From positions 124,001-188,000 of the forward strand of contig CANQVE010000001.1 of NCBI GenBank assembly GCA_947627205.1: DNA of 64,000 bases, in the 5' to 3' direction. Shown piece after piece: positions 40,206 through 49,656 of this stretch. Made by a program: the position numbers and the translations under genes. This DNA comes from an uncultured Clostridia bacterium (lineage in GTDB: Bacteria > Bacillota > Clostridia > Oscillospirales > Ruminococcaceae). The notes beneath the pieces are model-generated. The model had not been told where the DNA came from and made no database searches. It worked only from the letters and a program-made list of their open reading frames with translations. Within the stretch, counting starts at the first letter, position 1, and the number at the start of each line of letters is the position of its first letter.

Positions 40206-41261
40206 ATGATTACAGCTCTTGTTATAGAAAATTTTAAGGTTTTCAGGCATATAGAATTTAAAGATCTTAAACGAATGACTTTGATTTCGGGTAGAAACAA
40301 TATCGGTAAAAGTACCATACTTGAAGCTATGTTCTTATATATGGATCATTTATCCGTAGAATCATTCGGGAAATTGAATGGATTCCGAAGTACGGTTGGT
40401 ATGGGTGTTGAAGGTTTATGGGAACCTTTGTTTTATCAGATGGATACGAATAACCCTATTCATATCACCGTTACCGACAATGACAGGACAGGACATCTGC
40501 TTTACGAGCGCGACGATCAATATTTACCGTCCGGTATCAGTGGTTTATCAGAAGAGGTTCTTGCAAATTTCCGAGCGGATACAAGAAGTTCTTATTCATT
40601 AGCCTGCTCTTTTTCAGATAGCAATTATAAGGAACAAGGTCATTTCACATTGAATAAAAACTCAGTTCTTAGGGATTTCACTACTTCACTTGCCGGAAAT
40701 GAAAATCTACCAATGAAACCAACGAAGTTTATGAATAATCTTTTTTTCCGCAATAATAACATTATAAATGATATTGGAAGAGTAGAATTGTCCGGTGAAA
40801 AACAGGAACTTGTCAGAGCATTAAAGGAAATGGATCCTTCCATTGAAGATATTGTTACATTGGTAGTGCATGGCATAACACAGTTGTATATCAAAATTGC
40901 CGGAGAACTAAGACCTTTGCAATATGCCGGTGATGGAATTGCAAAACTTCTAAGCATCTGTTCATCAATAATGTGTCAGCAAAATGGTCTTGTTTTAATT
41001 GACGAAATAGAATCCGGCTTTCATTACTCTATGTATGGCAAACTATGGAATCTTATTGATCATATCAGTCAAAGAGCAAACTGTCAAGTCGTTGCGACAA
41101 CACACAGCTATGAATTGATTTCCGGAGTGATAGACAATATAGATAAATGTAATGATTTCTGCTATTATAGGATAGGTAAGAAAAAAGAAAATACCGTTGC
41201 CTGTCGTTTCGACTATACAATGCTTCAAGGGGCATTGACGTCCGAAATGGAGGTAAGGTAA
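40206..41261 (+). CDS. AAA/ABC-type ATPase (AAA_15/AAA_21-like), candidate defence ATPase
   Basis: Walker A SGRNNIGKST, Walker B GLVLIDEIESGFHYSM, H-loop QVVATTHSYELI. Confidence 0.85.
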   Translation: MITALVIENFKVFRHIEFKDLKRMTLISGRNNIGKSTILEAMFLYMDHLSVESFGKLNGFRSTVGMGVEGLWEPLFYQMDTNNPIHITVTDNDRTGHLLYERDDQYLPSGISGLSEEVLANFRADTRSSYSLACSFSDSNYKEQGHFTLNKNSVLRDFTTSLAGNENLPMKPTKFMNNLFFRNNNIINDIGRVELSGEKQELVRALKEMDPSIEDIVTLVVHGITQLYIKIAGELRPLQYAGDGIAKLLSICSSIMCQQNGLVLIDEIESGFHYSMYGKLWNLIDHISQRANCQVVATTHSYELISGVIDNIDKCNDFCYYRIGKKKENTVACRFDYTMLQGALTSEMEVR

Positions 41262-41929
41262 TGGCAATTGAAAATAAATGCATTATAAAACGATTTCTTA
41301 TTCTTTGCGAAGGTATTGATACACAGAATTTTTTGATAGAGTATCTGAACAGTGATGTACTGAAGAAATACGACTCAAGATTCAGTAATGATATACAAAT
41401 TCTTAATTTTGGTGGAATAAACGATTTAGATAATTTTATTCTAAATTTGAAAAACATAGAACATTTTGATGAAGTGAACAGATTGTTGATTGTCAGAGAC
41501 GCTGAAACGTATGTCCAAAAATCAATCAGTATGATACAAAAATCATTAGAAAAAGCTGAACTTCCTGTACCAAATGGCTGTCATCAATGGAGCGAAGAAA
41601 ACGAGGATATTAAAACAGCCTTTACATTGATGCCATCATGTAATGCTGAACCTGTTTCCGGTGCACTTGAAAATCTTTGCTGGAAAATCATTAAAAATGA
41701 TTTAAACGGTAAAATACGAAATGATGTGCAGAAATTTGTCGATTATATGGACAATACTTACAACAGCATAAAACCGCATGAACACAAGAGTAAACTTCAT
41801 ACCTATTTTTCTGTAAACTTACGATACATCTCTCATAAAATCGGCGAAGCAGCAAAAGCTGGAGCATTTGACTGGACTAGTCCAGAATTAAATGCTTTAA
41901 AGGAACTAATAGAGGATGGTTGGGTTTAA
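41261..41929 (+). CDS. TOPRIM-like (DUF3226/DUF4435-type) partner protein
   Basis: FLILCEGIDTQNFLIEYL and NRLLIVRDAETYV acidic motifs; overlaps upstream ATPase stop/start. Confidence 0.65.
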   Translation: MAIENKCIIKRFLILCEGIDTQNFLIEYLNSDVLKKYDSRFSNDIQILNFGGINDLDNFILNLKNIEHFDEVNRLLIVRDAETYVQKSISMIQKSLEKAELPVPNGCHQWSEENEDIKTAFTLMPSCNAEPVSGALENLCWKIIKNDLNGKIRNDVQKFVDYMDNTYNSIKPHEHKSKLHTYFSVNLRYISHKIGEAAKAGAFDWTSPELNALKELIEDGWV

Positions 41930-42036
41930 ATTTCTATGCCCTCAATAAGATAATGGGATATAGTTTATCTGATGTTTAAGTATTTAAGTAATAATAGACT
42001 TGTGAAAGATCACAACCTAATGCCTGTCTAAAAAAT

Positions 42037-42074
42037 TTAACGGTATCAGCGCAATTTTGCATTGATACCGTTAA
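42037..42074. terminator. Perfect 12-bp stem-loop downstream of the ATPase/TOPRIM pair
   Basis: TTAACGGTATCA...TGATACCGTTAA. Confidence 0.6.
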
Positions 42075-42183
42075 TTGTAAGCAGTAATGTACAACGGACC
42101 ATGAGTATTATCCAAAACATTTTAATACGAAAAGTCAAGACAAATTACTAAAGATTACAAAAAAGTGAAAGGCTTAAATGCAC

Positions 42184-42462
42184 TCACATTACCTCGTGCT
42201 TTACACGAGCCTTTTCCTCGGCGCGCTTCGCGTTGTTGAAACGGTCGAGAGTTCCTACGAGATAACCCGTTATCCTGCGGATACGCTGGAAAGGAACTTC
42301 CGCAAAGCTGTACTTTGCGTTTACATAACCGCCGTCAAGCTCAAGCTCGATAGCTCTGAGCGTTTTGTCGGGGTATTTTTCCCTCGCTTCGTTGATGTAA
42401 TACTGAACCTCAGCTTCTGAAAGGCTTCCGCCCATAACGTTAATATCAATCATTTTTATCAA
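42184..42462 (-). CDS. Small protein resembling anaerobic ribonucleotide reductase (NrdD) C-terminal segment
   Basis: RIRRITGYLVGTLDRFNNAKRAEEKARVKH; no Cys or glycyl-radical motif. Confidence 0.5.
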   Translation of the reverse strand: MIKMIDINVMGGSLSEAEVQYYINEAREKYPDKTLRAIELELDGGYVNAKYSFAEVPFQRIRRITGYLVGTLDRFNNAKRAEEKARVKHEVM

Positions 42463-42565
42463 TCTCCTATCAATATTTTTGGGGTGTGATTAGAGTATAA
42501 CACAATATCTTGTATATGTCAATTAGCAAATTACACAATTTTTTGATAATTTTTTTGTACATGCT

Positions 42566-43672
42566 TCAGACAACGACCTTGTTCTTTCCGCTGTTTTTCC
42601 CCTCGTAAAGCCGTTTATCCGCGGCCGAGATAAGCATATCCATATATGTAGAAGACTGAGCGCCCGAATTTATTTTAAGCTCTGTATAATTTGCAAGTCC
42701 GAATGTCATACTTACATTGATGTTCTCTTCATTATAAACCAGACCGAGCTTATTTATGTGCGATCTTATTTTTTCCGTGCGGGCGAGGCAGTCATTTCTT
42801 GTGCCTAAAAGTATCATCAAAATTTCCTCGCCGCCCCAGCGCACCGCTATATCTCCCTCTCTGACTTCATCAAGAAATACCTTTGCGACATTTTTCAGCA
42901 CTATATCCCCGCAGTCGTGACCGTAGGTGTCGTTTATCTTCTTGAAGTCGTCTATGTCGCCCATTATAACGCAGAAGCTCTCTTCTTTCTTCATGAGCTC
43001 GTCAAAATAACCCCACAAGGCATGGCGGTTATAAAGTCCCGTGAGCGCGTCATGTTCGGCTATGTATTCAAGCTCTTCGTTCTTTTTGCCAAGCTCTCTT
43101 ATCAGCCCTGATATCTCCGCGCAGAACATCAGCGTAAATGCACACAAGCAGACCATTGCGAAGAAAATATTGACGGTTTTCATTATGATCGTCCCCGTAG
43201 CATTCAGGGTATGAATATTCATCAGCTCATAGAACGGACCGAAAATATTGTCGAAAACAACACTTATTATCAGCAGAATGACCGACGCAGACGTAAACAG
43301 AACGATCTGCTTTCTGAATTTTTCCCTGCTCCCGTAAAAGAACAGGCAATATGCCGCGATGGGAATTGTCAGCAGATAGTAAACGTAAAATCCGACGTCT
43401 ACTCCCAGAAACAGCGTGCAGAGAAAAGCATGTACGACTATTTCGGAATAAATAGCGTTTATCCAATTGTCTGCGTGCTCGGATACTGTGCCTTTGTCGC
43501 AGGCCGCCGCGCAGCAAATGTAAAGGGTTACGCTCAGGACATTAAATCCTGCCAGCAAAAAATAACTAAGCGATGCAAATTCTATCAGAAAGGTCAGATG
43601 CGTCACGGCACAGCAAATACAGATGAGCCTGAATTTATTATCGACAGAAAATTTTGACGCATCAAATTTCAT
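42566..43672 (-). CDS. Membrane-bound GGDEF diguanylate cyclase
   Basis: N-terminal TM helices; DALTGLYNRHALWGYFDE, AVRWGGEEILMILL. Confidence 0.93.
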   Translation of the reverse strand: MKFDASKFSVDNKFRLICICCAVTHLTFLIEFASLSYFLLAGFNVLSVTLYICCAAACDKGTVSEHADNWINAIYSEIVVHAFLCTLFLGVDVGFYVYYLLTIPIAAYCLFFYGSREKFRKQIVLFTSASVILLIISVVFDNIFGPFYELMNIHTLNATGTIIMKTVNIFFAMVCLCAFTLMFCAEISGLIRELGKKNEELEYIAEHDALTGLYNRHALWGYFDELMKKEESFCVIMGDIDDFKKINDTYGHDCGDIVLKNVAKVFLDEVREGDIAVRWGGEEILMILLGTRNDCLARTEKIRSHINKLGLVYNEENINVSMTFGLANYTELKINSGAQSSTYMDMLISAADKRLYEGKNSGKNKVVV

Positions 43673-43838
43673 CTCTTTCGCTCCCTCTTTAAATAATTTG
43701 CAGATATTTACCGATAACTAACACATATCTGCCCAAAACATTATAATCCCTAATACTAAAAATGTGATCTATTTCTTTCTCACTATAGGAAGAATTTTAC
43801 AGATTCCTTGCAAAATAATTCAAGCGTGTACTTTTTAT

Positions 43839-43975
43839 AATTATACCATAAATTCGCAAGAATTTATGGTATAATTGTCCATTACCGCACGGAGCAAAAT
43901 TTTGTAAAAAATTTTGCGGATGTGCGTGGACATAAATGTATAATAATCGCCTTGCGATTATTATACCATAAACTG
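43839..43975. other. Three-hairpin structured intergenic element
   Basis: 17-bp perfect stem AATTATACCATAAATTC-GCAA-GAATTTATGGTATAATT; GCAAAATTTT-GTAA-AAAATTTTGC; TATAATAATCGC-CTT-GCGATTATTATA. Confidence 0.75.
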
Positions 43976-44069
43976 CGGAGAAAATCAACCGTTTTTTATA
44001 ACATCTACACAACTTATTGTAAAAAAAATTTTAATGACACAACATTGAGTAAATTTTGCGCTTTTGGTA

Positions 44070-44098
44070 TTGACAAATTATTTTTTTTATGGTAATAT
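44070..44098 (+). promoter_or_regulatory. Promoter of rubrerythrin gene
   Basis: TTGACA-17-TAATAT. Confidence 0.65.
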
Positions 44099-44138
44099 AA
44101 ATTTATCCAAAAATTTTATAAATCAGGAGGTTTTTATT

Positions 44139-44684
44139 ATGAAATATGTATGCCCTGTCTGCGGATACGTTTATATCGGCGAGTCCGCGCCCGAGAAATG
44201 CCCCCAGTGCGGCGTTCCCGGAAGCAAGTTTAAAGTTATGGAAGAGGACAACAAGCTCGTGTTTGCCTGCGAGCATGAAGTAGGTATCATCGAGGGCGTT
44301 CCCGAGGAGATAGTTGACGGTCTTCGCGCTAACTTCACGGGCGAATGCACCGAGGTAGGTATGTATCTCGCTATGGCTAGAGCCGCTTTCAGAGAGGGTT
44401 ATGCCGAGGTCGGAATGTACTACGAAAAGGCTGCTTATGAGGAGGCTGAACATGCGGCAAAGTTCGCGGAAATGCTCGGAGAGGTAGTTTCCGCTTCTAC
44501 AAAGGAAAACCTCACAAAGCGCGTTGCCGCTGAACACGGCGCTACAGAGGGAAAGCTCGACCTCGCGAAAAAGGCTAAGGCAGCTAACCTCGACGCTATC
44601 CACGACACTGTTCACGAAATGGCTAAGGACGAGGCTCGCCACGGAAAAGCATTTGAGGGACTGCTCAACCGCTATTTCAAGTAA
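44139..44684 (+). CDS. Rubrerythrin with N-terminal rubredoxin-like domain (reverse-type)
   Basis: [28 protein letters not shown] then ferritin-like [11 protein letters not shown] / [14 protein letters not shown] at 44139. Confidence 0.93.
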   Translation: MKYVCPVCGYVYIGESAPEKCPQCGVPGSKFKVMEEDNKLVFACEHEVGIIEGVPEEIVDGLRANFTGECTEVGMYLAMARAAFREGYAEVGMYYEKAAYEEAEHAAKFAEMLGEVVSASTKENLTKRVAAEHGATEGKLDLAKKAKAANLDAIHDTVHEMAKDEARHGKAFEGLLNRYFK

Positions 44685-44704
44685 TTTTATCGGAGGAAAA
44701 TATT

Positions 44705-44860
44705 ATGGAAAAACACGTTTGCCCTTGCGGATATGTTTATGATCCCGCTGTAGGAGATCCCGACGGAGGAATTGCTCCCGGAACAAAGTGGGAGGATATT
44801 CCCGACGATTGGGTTTGCCCTGTTTGCGGACTTGGTAAGGACGCATTTGAAACCGAATAA
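44705..44860 (+). CDS. Rubredoxin (not in ORF track)
   Basis: [51 protein letters not shown]. Confidence 0.92.
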   Translation: MEKHVCPCGYVYDPAVGDPDGGIAPGTKWEDIPDDWVCPVCGLGKDAFETE

Positions 44861-44880
44861 AACAACTTCGGGTTGCTAAA

Positions 44881-44912
44881 AAAACGGACTGCTTTTCGGC
44901 AGTCCGTTTTTC
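44881..44912. terminator. Rho-independent terminator
   Basis: AAAACGGACTGC-TTTTCG-GCAGTCCGTTTTTC. Confidence 0.9.
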
Positions 44913-44958
44913 AGTATACAGTATCGTTTCAGCTTTATGTATAAGCCAAACAGCTCTT

Positions 44959-45258
44959 TTAATTTTTACCAATTGAATTAAACAAAAACTCGCTGATACT
45001 GCTGCTTAAGCCCGGTACATACTGATAGAGAAGAATAAACACAAAAAACATCGCCGAGCAGACAAGGTATATTATCCCCTGAACTATCCTGCGGTTTGCG
45101 ATATTAAAGATACCGACCGTAAGACCGAAAAGCGGAATAAGTATCGACGCCAGACACAGCACGAGACTTACCCTTGAATACTCGCGCTTTTCCCTTTCCT
45201 GTTTGCAAGCCTTGCAAACTCCGTTTTCCATCAATTCTCCGCAATATCTGCAATACAT
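44959..45258 (-). CDS. Zinc-ribbon membrane protein
   Basis: MYCRYCGELMENGVCKAC plus two TM helices. Confidence 0.65.
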   Translation of the reverse strand: MYCRYCGELMENGVCKACKQEREKREYSRVSLVLCLASILIPLFGLTVGIFNIANRRIVQGIIYLVCSAMFFVFILLYQYVPGLSSSISEFLFNSIGKN

Positions 45259-45272
45259 TTTTCATTCCTCCG

Positions 45273-45671
45273 TTAACGAAATCTGCTGACATATTCCGCC
45301 CATTTGCCCAAAAGATTTATCATAGCTTTAAATAACTTTATAATAGTATCAAGAATGGAATCAACTAAAGGGCTGTCTTCATTTGTAATAGCGCTGAAAA
45401 CAAATTTCATCTCTAAAACTGCGAACACAATAACAGCCACGTTCATAACTATATAAGAAATGCTTGCCGCAAGAATAAAACGCTTATAGGGCTTTCCGTT
45501 GTTTGAAAGATAGTTTATAAGCCCGTATACAAAGCCGAATATAGGAAACAAAATGCTTAGGACCATAAACAAAACGTTGAGATTATCTTTAGACGACGGT
45601 ACAGGCACACCGCAATATGCGCAGAACAAAACGTTTTCCTCCAGCTCCTTGCCGCAATTTTCGCAATACAT
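45273..45671 (-). CDS. Zinc-ribbon membrane protein (likely paralogue of neighbour)
   Basis: MYCENCGKELEENVLFCAYCG plus TM helices. Confidence 0.65.
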   Translation of the reverse strand: MYCENCGKELEENVLFCAYCGVPVPSSKDNLNVLFMVLSILFPIFGFVYGLINYLSNNGKPYKRFILAASISYIVMNVAVIVFAVLEMKFVFSAITNEDSPLVDSILDTIIKLFKAMINLLGKWAEYVSRFR

Positions 45672-45722
45672 TGTTCTTCACCTCAATGTTATTGTATCAC
45701 AAAAAAACTCTCCTGTCAACAA

Positions 45723-45757
45723 AAAAAGACCGACGCCGTTAAGCATCGGTCTGTTTT
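45723..45757. terminator. Bidirectional terminator
   Basis: A-tract GACCGAcGC..GCaTCGGTC tgTTTTTT. Confidence 0.8.
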
Positions 45758-45775
45758 TTAACTTTTGGGGTTTGT

Positions 45776-46684
45776 TTATCCCTTTACTGCGCCGAGAGCT
45801 ACGCCCTTGATGATGAACTTTGAAAGTATGAGGTAGATAACTACAACGGGCAGGATAGAAAGTGTAACAACAAGATATCTTGCGCCGTAGTCGCTGAGCT
45901 TATCTGCCAGAAGTACCGTCTGTACCATCATAGGCATTGTCTTTAAGCTGGTGTCCGCTGTTCCGAGGAGCATGGAGGGCGTATAGAAGTTGTTCCAGCT
46001 TGTAACAAAAGCGAATATCGCCTGTACCGCAAAAGCGGGCTTAAAGATAGGAAGCGCTATCTGCATAAACGTTCTGAACTCTCCGCAGCCGTCTATTCTA
46101 GCCGCCTCGACTATTTCAAGCGGGAAAGACGAGCGCATGTACTGGAGCATATAGAATACTACAGCAGGAGCCGCTATTGACGGAAGAATAAGAGCTATAT
46201 AAGCCTGAGGTCCGCCATAGAGGTTTATCTGGATCATAAACTGCAGAAAACCTGTAGATACGACCTGCATAGGAACCATCATGACCGCAAGGATAAAATT
46301 CATAGCGAATTTCTTTCCTTTGAAATCATAAACTACAAGTCCGTATGCTGTCATTCCGGAGAAGAACACCGTAAGTATAGTTGAGCAACCCGCAATGATA
46401 AGGCTGTTTCTATAGCCGTCCCAAAGACGGAAACTGCTCGCGAAAAATCCGCCGTATACCTCGGGGTTTGTAATGGTATCCCAGTTCTTTCCGAGCGCAC
46501 CGCTGAAGAAACCGATACCGCTATCAATGATCTCGGAGTTGGTTCTTGTCGCGTTTGTAACGATAACATAGATCGGGAACAAGCAGATGATAGTAAGTAT
46601 AATGCAGACTATCAATCTGATTATAGAGTGAGTCATCAGACTCCTCCTATACGCCTTGTTGGACTGATTATAAGAATCTGCCAT
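45776..46684 (-). CDS. Carbohydrate ABC transporter permease (MalG/CUT1-type)
   Basis: EAARIDGCGEFRTFMQIALPIFKPA EAA motif, 6 TM. Confidence 0.93.
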   Translation of the reverse strand: MADSYNQSNKAYRRSLMTHSIIRLIVCIILTIICLFPIYVIVTNATRTNSEIIDSGIGFFSGALGKNWDTITNPEVYGGFFASSFRLWDGYRNSLIIAGCSTILTVFFSGMTAYGLVVYDFKGKKFAMNFILAVMMVPMQVVSTGFLQFMIQINLYGGPQAYIALILPSIAAPAVVFYMLQYMRSSFPLEIVEAARIDGCGEFRTFMQIALPIFKPAFAVQAIFAFVTSWNNFYTPSMLLGTADTSLKTMPMMVQTVLLADKLSDYGARYLVVTLSILPVVVIYLILSKFIIKGVALGAVKG

Positions 46685-46701
46685 AATAATTCACTCTCCT
46701 C

Positions 46702-47688
46702 TCAACCCTTTTTACGTTTCTTCTTCGGCGCGGTAGAATCGGTATTGAACTTGTTTATAACCATGCCGAGAATAAGCGTGATTATAAAGAGAATAACAGA
46801 TGCCGCCGCAGAAAGTCCGTAGTTTCTTACACCGCCCGTAGTAAATCTCTCGTATACATATACCGCAACAGTTCTCAATGCAGGATTGATGTTATTTGCA
46901 CGTCCTGTATGGAGCATATACGGGATATCGAACATCTGAAGTCCGCCGATAAGAGAAGTAATTACAACGTAAATGAAGATGGGCTTAAGAATAGGCATTG
47001 TAATTCTGAAGAATGTACTCGGTCCGCTCGAACCGTCTATAGCCGCCGCCTCATAAATGGACGGATCTATTCCGAAAATACCCGACATCAGCAATAGCAT
47101 GGTATTTCCGAACCACATCCACGTCTGGACCATCATAACAATTATTCGTGCTGACCACTCGTTACTTACAAACATGATAGGCTCATTTGTTATGCCTGCG
47201 CCTACCAGGAAAGAGTTCAACGCGCCGTAGCCGCTGTCGTTGAAGATCATCAAAAAGATAGCCGCAACAGAAGCCGCCGTGATGATGTTCGGCATATACA
47301 TAACTACCTTAAAGAAACCGTTTCCGGGAGTTTTAATTCTGACGTCGGAAAACCATACCGCAAGCAGGAGCGAAAGTACAAGCTGAACCACGAAGTTTCC
47401 TATCCAAAGGATAAACGTGTTTCCTATGGAAGAAATAAACAAATCATGGTTAGACTGTGCGAATGCACTATCCCCGCCGAAAAGCAGGTTGGCGTAGTTC
47501 TCCAGACCTACGAACTTATTAAGTCCCTTGGTAGAGAAGCCTTGGTTTCCGAAAAAGCTCAGTCTTATGGTGTTTATCAAAGGATAAAACATAAACAATG
47601 CGTAGATGATAAAAAACGGCGCAATGAACATATAGCCATATTTTGAATAGCTTACCATCTTGTGCTGTTTTGTCGTCGCATTTGCCAT
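46702..47688 (-). CDS. Sugar ABC transporter permease (MalF/CUT1-type)
   Basis: YEAAAIDGSSGPSTFFRITMPILKPI EAA motif. Confidence 0.93.
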   Translation of the reverse strand: MANATTKQHKMVSYSKYGYMFIAPFFIIYALFMFYPLINTIRLSFFGNQGFSTKGLNKFVGLENYANLLFGGDSAFAQSNHDLFISSIGNTFILWIGNFVVQLVLSLLLAVWFSDVRIKTPGNGFFKVVMYMPNIITAASVAAIFLMIFNDSGYGALNSFLVGAGITNEPIMFVSNEWSARIIVMMVQTWMWFGNTMLLLMSGIFGIDPSIYEAAAIDGSSGPSTFFRITMPILKPIFIYVVITSLIGGLQMFDIPYMLHTGRANNINPALRTVAVYVYERFTTGGVRNYGLSAAASVILFIITLILGMVINKFNTDSTAPKKKRKKG

Positions 47689-47743
47689 AAAAACACCCCT
47701 TTTGTTAAAAATTTTTTATATATAATTTTGCGCTAAAAAATCA

Positions 47744-47781
47744 ATATACGACTTGCGGGAATCGCTCCCGCAAGCGTATAT
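47744..47781. other. Stem-loop between solute-binding protein and permease genes
   Basis: ATATACGaCTTGCGGGA-atcgc-TCCCGCAAGcGTATAT, no U-tract. Confidence 0.75.
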
Positions 47782-47822
47782 TGCAAAAATCACTATTTTA
47801 CAGCGTAGCCGTTTAACTTAAA

Positions 47823-49163
47823 TTAAACGATTTCACCGTAGGTACCAGCAACCTCATCCTTAAAGCCTTTAACAGCATCGTCAACAGATGCGTATGTGCC
47901 CTTGATAGCGTAGCCCTGAACAGCGTTGTTGAATGCGCCCTTGATTACAGAGTCATACTTTGTAACAGAAAGGTTGATCTTGTCAGCACTCTTGTAGAGT
48001 ACGCCGAACTGGTGGATACCATCCTTGAAGAGGGAGTTTGTGAGAGAAGTATCCTTAGAAACTTCTTCCATAACTTTCTTGTTGTTCATAAGGTCGCCGC
48101 TCTTCTTCGAGTATTCAGCCATTGTTGTCTCGTTGATAGAGAATGTTTCGATCCACTTCTTAGCGAGGCTCTTGGAGTTGCACTTTGCGCAAACTTCCAT
48201 ATATGTGCCGCCCCAATACCAGCTTGCAGGACCTTCGCAAAGTCCGAGAACGCCCTTCTCGTCGCCTGCAAAGTTAGCAGCAATAGAAGTATCGTTGTCG
48301 AGAACGCCCCATGTAGGTGCGAAGTCGCCGAGAGCCTTACCTTCTCTAATTACGTTGTACCAAGGATCCTCCCACTGAGTTTCCTTTGTAACATAGCCCT
48401 TGTCAACATAGTCCTTAACTTTCTGGATAAAGTCTGTAGCGAAGCTGTCTACAACGAGCTTGCCGTCCTGAACCCACTGAGAAGTTCTCTGGCACTGCAT
48501 GATCTGCCAAAGACCGCCCTCAGAAGCAACGAGAGCAACGCCGTGATCCTTAGCGAGCTTATCAGCTGTCTGCTCGAAAGTATCCCAGTCTTTTACAAGA
48601 GCCTGCATCTCATCGGGAGTCTTAACTCCGAGATATTCTTCAGCATAGTCTGCTCTGTAAAGGAATCCGCCGGGAGTAGCCTGCCATGTAGCGCCGACAA
48701 ACTGACCTGCGTCGTTTGTGCCTACCTTAAGGGTATAAGCATAAGCGTTCGGGAAATCGCTCTCACTAAGTCCGAGAGATGAAAGCGGTGTTATAAAGTC
48801 GCGCTCGTCGTTGGGATAAAGTGCAGCCCAGTCAGCATCGCAGAAGATAAGGTCTGCGTCGCCGGAGCCCAGAAGATAATCATCATATCCGTCACGCGCG
48901 TCTTCGCCGCCTGCGCCTACTTTCTTCCAAACTACCTTGTCCTTGGGTGTTCCTGTAGCCTCGCAGAAGTAGTCTATAAGTCCCTGCATATCACTGTTTG
49001 ATTCCCAAGACAGAATGGTTAAGGTATCATCGTCATCTGTAAGTTCTGCTTCGGGAAGTTTGTGAGCGCCCTGCTCTTCTTCGGTGTTGTTACAGCCTGA
49101 GAAAGACACTGCCGCAAGAGCAGCTGCAGAAGCCAAAACTCCTGCCAATATTCTTTTCTTCAT
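47823..49163 (-). CDS. Sugar ABC transporter solute-binding lipoprotein
   Basis: Lipobox VSFSGC; CUT1 SBP composition; upstream of permeases. Confidence 0.9.
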   Translation of the reverse strand: MKKRILAGVLASAAALAAVSFSGCNNTEEEQGAHKLPEAELTDDDDTLTILSWESNSDMQGLIDYFCEATGTPKDKVVWKKVGAGGEDARDGYDDYLLGSGDADLIFCDADWAALYPNDERDFITPLSSLGLSESDFPNAYAYTLKVGTNDAGQFVGATWQATPGGFLYRADYAEEYLGVKTPDEMQALVKDWDTFEQTADKLAKDHGVALVASEGGLWQIMQCQRTSQWVQDGKLVVDSFATDFIQKVKDYVDKGYVTKETQWEDPWYNVIREGKALGDFAPTWGVLDNDTSIAANFAGDEKGVLGLCEGPASWYWGGTYMEVCAKCNSKSLAKKWIETFSINETTMAEYSKKSGDLMNNKKVMEEVSKDTSLTNSLFKDGIHQFGVLYKSADKINLSVTKYDSVIKGAFNNAVQGYAIKGTYASVDDAVKGFKDEVAGTYGEIV

Positions 49164-49330
49164 TGGTTTTTCCTCCTAAATGTTATGAGCCTTATCTTAT
49201 TCCTTATGAATATTCAAAGGCTTATTCGAGCCTAAAATGATATGGAAATCACTGCTCGTTTACACTGTTAGTTTAACACATTTTTTTCACTTTTGCAAGT
49301 GCTTTTTTTTAAATTTTTTCCAAGCGTTTT

Positions 49331-49346
49331 CGGAAAACGTTTTCAA
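49331..49346. promoter_or_regulatory. LacI/CcpA-like operator (cre-like)
   Basis: Palindrome GAAAACGTTTTC (minus-strand TGAAAACGTTTTCC) ~170 bp upstream of SBP gene. Confidence 0.45.
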
Positions 49347-49602
49347 TTTTTTCTTATTGTCTATTTTGCCGACTTTTTAACTTTATAACTTAAATTATGT
49401 TTTATTATAAAAAAGCCCGCAAGCCCTTTATTTAATCACGTTTTCACAAAGCTGTCACTTTTTACTTAACTAATTTTCACTTTAAAACGTCAAATGTAAC
49501 TGAATTGTAACTTTTATTTTGTGCATTCTGCCGATTTTTATTTTTGAGCAACAAAACCCGTATAATTTGAGTAAATTACTTAAATGTTTAGAAAGTGAAC
49601 AA

Positions 49603-49648
49603 GCAATAAAAACGCTCCGCGGCAAATATCTTTTTGCAAACGGAGCGC
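49603..49648 (-). terminator. Terminator of the oadA-like gene
   Basis: Minus strand: CGCTCCG...CGGAGCG TTTTTATT. Confidence 0.75.
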
Positions 49649-49656
49649 TTGTTTTA

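Noticed and set aside
48012-48782. 256-aa plus-strand ORF
   Set aside because: Antisense to the solute-binding protein gene; shadow ORF
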